From Limnanthes douglasii subsp. nivea (taxonomy: Eukaryota > Streptophyta > Magnoliopsida > Brassicales > Limnanthaceae), in contig JAUPFV010000003.1 of assembly GCA_036936605.1 (NCBI GenBank), positions 79,344,273 to 79,408,272 of the forward strand: 64,000 nucleotides of DNA, read 5' to 3'. Positions 55,710 to 64,000 of this stretch are shown one piece after another. The first letter of the stretch is position 1; every line of letters starts with the position of its first letter. The notes under the pieces are model-generated. The model worked only from the letters and a program-made list of their open reading frames with translations. It had not been told where the DNA came from and did not search any database. A program made the position numbers and the translations under genes.

Positions 55710-58625
55710 ATGTTCACAGCCAAAAACGCACTTGTTAAAGGCGGCTGGTTAAACTTATCAAAGCTATAAAAGGCGAGAAAATTTGAAAGGGAAAATCGCA
55801 TTGCTGTCGTTCTCTCAGTTTCCCCAAGCGAGAAGTCTGGTGAACCGACCCAAGAAGCTGACCAAAGATCATCCTCTTCCAGAAATCCTAAGCCCAGACA
55901 GCTATTCAAACTAAGCCTCTCTCCTCTCCCCTCGGGCTCTTTTGTTCAGGAGTCTCAACCTTCTGTTGCTAAATAAAAAGTGGTTTCGAGTGTCAAAAAA
56001 CCTTCCTTTTTTTTAGATATGGGTTTAGATGCTGAGAAATCCTGGAGAAGTTAACCCCTCGCCGGATGACTCGTTTAACCAAAGCTCAAATTTCTACTTT
56101 ACTGCCAAAGCCCTTCGGATCGAAGGCAACCAAAGCAGCCTCAAAAGATAAACCCTCCGGATCGGAGGCATCTAACGTAGCCCCAAGGGCCAAGTCCTCC
56201 GCATCCCAACCTCAACCAGACATCAAGACTTTAGAAACAACAGCCACTCATGCATCCGAACAGCCTTTAGTGCCAGAAGCTGATCCTCCACTATCCAAGG
56301 AAACTGATAAACCTTCCACAGTGATGGAAGAAGTAATAGAAGACAGTATCGAAGAGGGTCCCTTTGAAACTGAAGCATCAAGTCAAACCGGGGATGCTGC
56401 TTCTGATAGGAAGGGCAAAGTTAAAGTCAAGTTCTGCTTGACTCATCCGGAGCTTCCGGAGTGCCTAGAGGTCAAGGTAGGCCCTTGCTTGAAAAATGTC
56501 ACTGTTAAATATTTGCTAGCTCTTCATAACATCAACTATGTCTACACCCACACTGTTGAGTTGGGCTGGATCCGGAGAAAATGGAGGATCCCAGAGTCAG
56601 TGAAGGTAAGGATGCCTGTCACTCCAAAGACTCTGATGGACTGTAAACTCAATGAGGTGGTCATCTTCACTGAGGTGCTAAACTGGGGACTTCGGTTCCC
56701 ATTGGACCCAGAAATTGTCAAGTATTTCCACCTGGTGAAGCTCTACAAAAGCCAGCTAAGCCCAAACGCCTGGTATTCTCTCATTGCTTGCATAATAGCA
56801 TCAAGGTTGTCCAAAATCCCTCTCCCAGTGGAGAAATTTGCCGTTGTGGCAAGTCTATGCAAGAATCACCACATTCCATTCAACCATCATAATATGGGGA
56901 ACGATTTCAAGGTGGTAGACGACTTACTAGAGTCTGAGAAGAACTGGAGGACATAGTTCATGTTTATCAGTGGGTCACGGGAGAATGGTAGAAAGATCAA
57001 GGCCAACACCAATCCCAGTATGTTAACTAGCAGATGGAAGAGTACTGGTAAGTTTTTTATCTTTATTTTTCATGTTCTTCTTTTTAACTCATAAGTATTC
57101 ATCTCCTGATTTATCTGTTACTTCTTTTCTAGTGCTGCCGAAGGAGTTCACCGGAAACCTAGAGGAGGGACAAACAACATGTGTCAAACTTAATGCATGG
57201 GCTGCGGAGCATTGCGGGAATTCCTTCCACAATTGCTTAACCTCAGGAAATCTTGTGAGGTTCCATATGTTGAACACCACAGGTCGGAGGGACCTCACAT
57301 GGGAAGAGCTAACTATGCTGCCTCATCCTCGTGTGATTCTCAAGCGAAAAGAGGCCAAAGATGGCAAATTGGCCTTACCTTCCAGGGCCAAGGCTCTTAG
57401 CAAGATGAAAGGGAAGATGAAAAAGAAAGCTGCAGCAGAGCCGGTCCAAGCTGCCACATAGGGGACTGGTTCAGGGAATCCAGAAGGAATCGACACTACC
57501 TTGCTCAAATTAGTAGAGGCTGAGACTGTTACGGAGGTAGTAGAATCGTAAAACCCACCAAAGCCTCCCAAAAATGACCGGAATAGAAGAGCAAGCAGTG
57601 ACGAAAAGGCTGCCAAAAAGAAGAAGGTCACCTTAGGAGAAGAAATAATTCTTCGTTATTCGGAGCTTCTACCTCCATTAGCCCCTGTCGATCCCACTCT
57701 ACAAGAGACGATTCCAATAGGTCTGTAGTCTGGAGAGGGTACTGGTGGAGGGGTTTAAGAAGTGGACATCAGTGCCCTTTAAGACATTAATTTATACTTT
57801 AATAATTCTGAGAAGGATGATTTTGTAGGTCTGTTCCGCCCTTCGAGCTCTGCTAAGATGGTGACCTATAATGGTAAGTCTTTCTCCATCTCCGGAGAAC
57901 AAGATGTTGTGGCCCATTCCCTTCTTGGTCACATCGAACCAGTGCTTGACCTGGAGAGACAAGTGAAAAACCAGACTACTCTCATCAGTTCCCTCACGTC
58001 TGATAAAGAGTGTTTATCAACCAACCTCTTCAATGCCAACCAGAATATAGAGGAGCTGAAGAAAGAGATACAGTAATTACAGAAGAACAATGAGGATCTA
58101 ACAACCAAGTTGGCCACTTCGGAGACTGCCAGAACTGAACTCCAAGTTAAGTACGCTGGCTTGGAAAAGAACCTCACAACATCAAATGAGGACTTAAAGA
58201 CCAAAGATGGTGTCCTCCAGACCCTGTCCAATGAGAAGACTTCATTAGAAGATATTGTGTCAAAGATGGCCAAGGAGAAATAGGACTTGTTAAAGCAGCA
58301 AGAGCAAGCTATCGAGGAAGGTATTGATAAATATACCAACGAGGTGATAGACTCCCTAGAGACAAGATATGCTGAGGTGAAGTCTGACATGGTGTTGTTA
58401 TTCCATGAAACTTTTCAGAAGAGGACCCTTGGCTCCTTATGGAAATTTGTAGAATATGACAACCTCCCGTTTCACACTATGGATGTTGGTTACAAGTACA
58501 ATGATATGAGTGGAACAAATTCCACCACTGATGAAGAAGAAGGAACTGGTGAGAGTTCGAGTGTCGAACTCAAAATTCCCAAGAAAGGAGGTGACGAAGG
58601 AAAATCTGAAGGGAACAAGCCCTAA
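55710..58625 (+). pseudogene. Antisense gene (aORF) of element D, with nonsense mutations
   Basis: It starts MFTAKNALVKGGWLNLSKL. Exon 1 runs to 57047 with one frameshift near 56050 and three in-frame stops. It contains NWGLRFPLDPEIVKYF and SQLSPNAWYSLIACII, homologous to the Transposase_28-like part of element C. After an 85-bp intron, exon 2 (57133-58625) keeps one frame for nearly 1.5 kb with no indel, interrupted by seven stops (57459, 57549, 57726, 57756, 57780, 58074, 58281). All seven are TAG or TAA. It encodes a Lys-rich part, the SGEQDVVAHSLLGH segment, a long coiled coil and an acidic C-terminus, as in element C. The protein cannot be made now. The function of the family is unknown. 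Confidence 0.75.
57048..57132 (+). other. Intron in the element D aORF
   Basis: Donor actg|gtaagt and acceptor tcttttctag bound 85 bp rich in T. Splicing is phase 1 and joins the frames ..SRWKST and LPKEFTGN, matching position and phase in element C. Confidence 0.75.
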
Positions 58626-58659
58626 GGTTTAAACAACTTTTTGTTTTCTTACTTTTGTG

Positions 58660-58805
58660 AACGATTAAAGCCCTTGGATGGCGAAGACATATTTTGTAAC
58701 ATTATTTGGTTAGAGTCTGGATAAATCCTGGAAATACTTAAAGTTCTTGGATGGCCAAGGGATGTTTTGTTCTTCCTATTCGGTTTAAGTCCGAATAGGT
58801 TTATT
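58660..58805. repeat. Two diverged ~70-bp repeats between aORF and pol of element D
   Basis: Copies share cttggatggc(g/c)aag, then attttgt/gttttgt and a ggttt..gtc(t/c)g block. They sit in the same place as the arrays of B and C. Confidence 0.6.
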
Positions 58806-59209
58806 TATCAAACCCTCTTTTATTTAACATTCTCTTTCCTTTAAACTTTGCATGGCTAATGTTTAAGTAGACCCTGTTATTTCAGAAGTATTAAAGTGGG
58901 AGTGTTTAATATCTCTGATGACATGTATTTAATGGTCATCACTCAACCAGGTTAATCCGATCTATCAAAGATTCAAAGTGTTAAACCAAACACTTGTACT
59001 TGAATTGAGTTGTAGTTAAACCACACTGGATGTTTTAAGAAGGCATCACATTTTATTGAATGAAAAAACTGGACACCTCATTAAAATCTCCCCGCGCCAC
59101 CAGGGTAGGAAAGAGTATGCCCCATAATATTTACATTGATATCTAACAAGTAAATACATAATTTTTATTCTAGATATAACCTGAGATATTCAATATTCCA
59201 TGGGTGCTT

Positions 59210-62200
59210 TAAACCCCTCCCTTATTTGTCCTGAAGCCTATATGTCCCAGCCTTAAGCTTTTCGGAGACCTCATAAGGGCCTTCCCAGTTCGGAGCCAGC
59301 TTATCGAACTGCTTCTCCTTGGTGTATAGGAAAAAATTTCTCAAAACTTTATCTCCCAGTTGAAAATCTCTTCTCTTGACCTTGGAAACAAACTTACTCC
59401 TCATCAAACCTTGGTAGTGGGTTGTTCTCAAGTGAGCTTTAACCCTTCGTTCTTCTATTAAGTCCAATTGATTCATAATTTCTATCTCATTAGCCTGTTT
59501 GGAATAGTTATGGACCCTGTATGATGGTAGGGTAGCTTCAATGGGGGTAATGGCATCCATCACACACACCAAAGCAAAATGAGATTCTTGTGTAGCAACC
59601 TGAGAAGTAGCTTGGTATGCCCACAATACTTCTTGCAGATAGATTGGCTACTTCCATGCTGCCCCCTCTAGGTTCTTTTTTAATCCCGACAGAATAGTCA
59701 TGTTGGCAACTTCAACATGTCCGATTGCTTGTGGATGGAAGGGAAAAGAGAAGCAGTGCTGAATGCCTATAGAGGCAAAAAAATTCTCCATATCCTTTTT
59801 ATCAAACTGGGGCCCGTTATCTGTGGTAATCTTCTGAGGAATCCCAAATCTGCAACATATATTGGATAAGATGAATTTTATGACAACTTTTAAAGTGGTT
59901 CCAGCCAAAGGAGATGCCTCTATCCATTTTAAGAAGTAATCAATAGCAACTATAATAGTCCTACACCCTCCTGACGCCATTGGCAGAGGCCCAACTAAAT
60001 CTTATCCCCAACGAGCGAAAGGTACTAGCTCAGAAATCGATTCCATAGGTATTGCTGGCACATGAATTTCGGTGTCATACCTTTGACATGGATCACACTT
60101 CTTCACCATTTTTTTAGCATCTGCCATTATGGATGGCCAATAGTACCCAGCCAACAATACTCTCCGGGTTAGTGCCCTGTAGCCATAATGAGCTGACGTT
60201 TCACCATCGTGTAGTTCGGATAGAAAAACTTGAGATTCTTCAACCCCCAAACAACGTAGGAAAGGTCTACTGAAATATTTTTTTAGAGAACTTCTCTTTT
60301 GATAAAAAATTCACGATCCTTGTGTTTAATCTTTCTTGCTATAGCTTTATCCGGAGGCAAAACCCCATCACAAATGTGTTAAAGAAGGGGAAATCTTCAA
60401 TCTCTAGGTTGAATTGCTTGTATATTGAAGCTTTCCTCCTCTTCCTTGTTCTGGCTTGACTGTATGGATGGGAATTCTTGTACATGAATCCAAGGGTAGG
60501 ACTCAGAATATGCTATAGTTGACAAGGAATCTGCCAACGTATTTTCTGATCTAGGAATATGCTCATAACAAACACTTTTGAAATTGGCTGCCACCACTTT
60601 AAGGATGAATAAGTATTTGATCAGCTGTTCCTTCTTGGCCTCATATTGAACTTAAACATGGTGGATAAGAAGCTGGGAATCACTCATCAGCCTAACTCTT
60701 TTAGCCCCACATAGGAAAGCTAATTTAAGACCAGCTATAGCTACTTCATATTCAGACTCATTGTTAGAGGCCCTGCACCCAAAGCATATAGCCTGGTACA
60801 TTTTATCACCATACAGAGAGGTTAGGCAAATTCCAGCTCCAAAATCCATTGTGCTTGATCCACCATCAGTCCGGAGTACCCATTCTTTTTTAGTTTTCCT
60901 TTCTGAAAGTTGTTTAGAACTCCTATCCGGATAGAATTCTACCAGGAAATCAGCAACAGATTGAGCCTTGATAGCAGTTCGTGGGGCAAAATCAATGTCA
61001 TAATCACCCAAATCTACTGACCACTTGGCCATCCTGCTCGATATGTCTGTTTTCTGAAGAACATTATTCAATGGAAAAGACGTTCGGACAATGATGGAAT
61101 GAGATTGAAAATACAGCCTCATTTTTCTTGCAGCAATCACTAAGACTAGTGCCAACTTTTCAAGCTTCAAGTATCTCTTCTCAGCATCTATCAGGCTTTT
61201 GCTGATGTAGTACACCGGACGAGGGTAATTGTCCACCCCTCTTACGAATACTGCACTTATAGTGCATTCTGACACAGCCAAGTATACATACAGTGTTTCT
61301 CCTTGTATGGGCTTGAAAAGGGTCTTTGGTGAAGACAAGTGTTTCTTTATTTTCATCAAAACCTTGGCTACATTGTGGAGACCGATTAAAGTCTTTAGCA
61401 CTCTTCAAGGTTTAAAAAAACGGAGCACACTTATCTGAAGATCTTGAAATAAAACGATTCAAGGCAGCCAACCTTCCGGTAAGCTTATGGACTTCTTTAA
61501 TATTTCGGGGAGGATCCATTTCTAATAGGGCATTCAACTGATCCGGATCGGGCTGTATCTCTTTCTCACTTATTACATACCCCAAAAAAATTCCTGATCG
61601 AACCCCAAAGACACACTTTTCTGGATTCAATTTCAAATTCACCATTGTCAGATTGGCAAAAGTTTCCCAAAGGTCAATTATATACATATCCTCCTCTAAA
61701 CTTTTAACCATCATGTCATCTATGTACACCTACATATTCCTGCCAATCTGATTAGCAAATATTTTGTTTACTAGCCTCTGGTAAATAGCCCCAGCATTCT
61801 TCAACCCAAAAGGCATCACCTTATAACAATGGAGACCCTTGTATGTAACAAACGTAGTATGATCTTGGTCCTTCGGATCCACCTGAATCTGGTTGTACGA
61901 CCGGATAAAGATCTTTTGGGCAAGCTCTGTTGAGGTCATTAAAATCAATACACATACACCATTTACCGTTCTTTTTCCTGACCAACATTGGATTGGCAGT
62001 CCATAAAGGATAATGGGACTCTTTTATGCACCCCATCTTGGTAAGCTGATCAACTTCTTGGACTATTACATCAGTTTTCTCCTTAGAGAAGGCCCTCATT
62101 TTCTGCACGCAGGTGCAACATCACTTCGAACCGATAGTTTGTGAGAGATAACGCTTGCATGTGCTCCGGTTACATCACCATTGCACCAAGCAAAAACATG

Positions 62201-62383
62201 TTGATTGTCTGACAAAAAGGATAACAATTTCTTTTTTAACTTTGACACCATCTTGGAGCCAACCTTAATACTTTTACCCTCTGCCAAGGGGTGAGTTTCA
62301 ACTTATTCCACCAGTATTATAACACTAGGGGCCTCTCTGGAGTCATCAATCTCACCCTCCCCCTCAGAAGGCCCCAATAACTG
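59210..62383 (-). pseudogene. Pol of element D (RT, two RNase H, integrase), decayed
   Basis: From right to left: an N-terminal linker (62287); RT (62108-61412) with VRKKNGKWCMCIDFNDLNRACPKD, a damaged FMDAFSGYNQ region and an intact YIDDMMVKS; RNase H (61401-61000) with LYVYLAVSECTISAVFV and RPVYYISKSL; and a second RNase H (about 60890-60480) with VLRTDGGSSTMDFGAGI and SRASNNESEYE-like sequence. The integrase follows with HDGETSAHYGYRALTRRVLLAGYYWPS (zinc-binding Cys replaced by Tyr in HYG), CDPCQRY, TTDNGPQFD and HPQAIGHVEVAN, then a GPY part near 59270. Most pieces share one frame and are separated by stops; some need frameshifts. Inactive. Confidence 0.85.
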
Positions 62384-64000
62384 CTAATATTCATTAATTC
62401 AAACTGCTCTCAAAGTTTTAGGAGCAAGTGCAGTTGGATAGCACTCCCTTGCTATTTTCTGACTACTTCAGACAACATCCACCTATCTTTGAACTGCATA
62501 CTTCAAACACTGATGGACTATTGAGGCCAGAGCATGCATTCTAGAGAGCCATGACCTCCCAAAGAGTGCATTGTAACATGTGGGGCAGTTTACCACAACG
62601 AAAAACACTATGACCAGCTTTTTAAAAGGCCCATTGCCCAACAACACCTGCTCCTCAAATTCTCCGATTACATCCGCAGAGCTCCCTGTGAAGCCCACAA
62701 TGGTTCTGTTTGACCGTTGAATAACTGACGGATTTTTCATCTGCTTGTAAGAACTTAAAAAGAGGATGTTTGCCGAACCGCCTGTGTCTATCAGAATTCT
62801 TCTAATATCATTGCCCTCAATGGATGCTCCTATTACCACGGCATCCTCATGAGGCCCAGCGATATTTCTTAAATCATCATGATCAAAGACTATAAAGGGA
62901 AAAGGGGTTTGGGACTGATAAGAAGACATGCCTCCTTCCAACTGAGTAGTCAGAGAGTGAACATGCCTCTTCCTTGATGAAGGAGTGGGTGCTGTCATGG
63001 TATCATCTCCGAATATAGTGAGTGACTCAAAGAAACTAATGAGTCCGGACACCGTCTTAGTTTGTTCTGTTATGAACCTTATTTTATTCTGGGTTGGATC
63101 AGGATCCCAGTACTCCAAATCAACATTAAATCTTTTAAGGATCACCATTTCCTCCTCCAGAGTAGATGTTTCAACATTGTTTGTAGGCCCAGTTCGAGGA
63201 GCATTGTCAGACCTTTTTCCACCTCTTCTTTTGACATAAGCCCCCAACTTACCTTTTTCAATGAGATTTTTTACTTCCTGCTTCAGAGCAATGCAGTTTT
63301 GGGTGTTATGGCCAATATCATTGTGATATTGGAACAAAAAAGTATTTTAACTGTCTCTGGGAGACTGTAGTGTTGTTGGTTTCCAGAAATGGACTTCATC
63401 ATTGGTCTTGTCATAAATTTTGGCCACATTCTCTTTTAATTCTGTAAACCACTCTGGTTGAACCCACTGACCTCTTTTACTCCTTGAATGCTGACTCTGA
63501 GATTGATTTTGGTTGGATTGAGCCTTCTTAGCCCTGTTGGACCCTTGTCCGGTCTCCTTAGCCTTATACCCAGACTGGTTTCGGTTTTGAGTTGCTGGGG
63601 TGGACCTCACCTGACGGTGCACTCTGGTTTTCTTGGTTTCATCCACCTTAATCTGCTTTCCCACCTGATTTAACAAGGCATCCCAAGTCATAGCCTTCTT
63701 CTTGGTCACCGAATCGGCCAGATTCCCAGGGTTCAACCCTTGTCTCAAAGAAGCAATTGTCACTTGTTCGATGCAATTTGCTAACCCGTTCCTGGTATTT
63801 ACGAACCGACTTATGTAGTCCTTTAAGGACTCATTAGGCTCTTGGGCACAATGAATGATAATATCTTTATTGCTCTTCACCTCCTTACTTCCCACAAATT
63901 ACCTTCGGAAGGCAACCCAAAATCTATCAAAGTTTCTTATACACTCCTGGGGTAAACTATTATACCACTTAAGAGCACTTTCCATAAAATATTGGGAGAA
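62384..64000 (-). pseudogene. Gag-protease of element D, decayed and partial
   Basis: Gag core at 63895-63347 (ESLKDYISRFVNTRNGLANC, VGKQIKVDETKK). Zinc-knuckle-like FQYHNDIGHNTQNC follows near 63337-63295, where the first Cys has become Phe. Protease near 62800 has RRILIDTGGSANILF, a DTGG variant of DTGS, and YNALFGRSWL. The frame reaches TAG at 62384-62386, followed by CAG TTA, at the same place as the gag/pol stop of element C. A few extra stops lie between 62386 and 62500. The Gag N-terminus is beyond the window. Confidence 0.8.

Larger units (their letters stand above)
54889..64000 (-). mobile_element. Element D: Tat-lineage Ty3/gypsy retrotransposon, decayed, cut by the window edge
   Basis: Minus-strand gag-pol occupies 59210-64000 and the plus-strand antisense gene 55710-58625. 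The presumed 3' LTR is 54889-55247; the 5' LTR and gag start lie beyond 64000. It is closer to B than to C, but the plan is the same in all three: gag-protease, stop, pol, tandem repeats, convergent antisense gene. Mutations are moderate, so it is intermediate in age between C and B. Confidence 0.82.

Overview
The window is gene-poor, AT-rich plant nuclear DNA, almost certainly from an eudicot, and is built almost entirely of retrotransposons nested in one another. I see no intact host gene, rRNA, tRNA or CRISPR array. The plant assignment rests on the element types: Tat-lineage Ty3/gypsy elements with two RNase H domains and an antisense extra ORF, a Ty1/copia element, an L1-type LINE and a MULE transposase scrap.

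Layout. Positions 1-6640 hold a decayed LINE read on the minus strand, split by element A (838-3440). A is a small gag-only LTR retrotransposon carrying foreign coding pieces, one of them PPR-like, and it is flanked by a 276-bp perfect duplication of LINE sequence. Positions 7038-8388 form an inverted-repeat-bounded block holding a minisatellite, and 9540-11110 is a highly decayed Ty3/gypsy element. From about 13145 to 37870 an old minus-strand Ty3/gypsy element (E) carries two later Tat insertions: B (13649 to about 23936, minus, decayed) and C (24883-35299, plus, intact, identical 268-bp LTRs, 5-bp target duplication atacg). Positions 38885-44120 hold a decayed minus-strand Ty1/copia element. 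Positions 45970-47272 are a 1.3-kb internal-deletion relative of A with target duplication gaaag. A MULE transposase fragment lies near 52354-52740. A decayed plus-strand gypsy gag (H) follows and is interrupted from about 54889 by Tat element D (minus), which runs off the right edge.

How the genes fit together. Tat elements B, C and D share one plan. Gag-protease is followed by an in-frame stop at a homologous site, then a pol with RT, RNase H, a second RNase H and a DDE integrase. After pol comes a block of tandem repeats, and then a convergent antisense gene with its own TATA box and one short GT-AG intron. In C the spliced antisense product is about 941 residues, with a basic N-terminal half, a segment resembling the Pfam 'putative gypsy type transposon' domain, and a long coiled coil. 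C looks young and possibly still mobile. The most interesting points are the conserved antisense spliced gene, the conserved gag/pol stop (TMV-like TAG CAG TTA in D), and the odd insertion structure of A.
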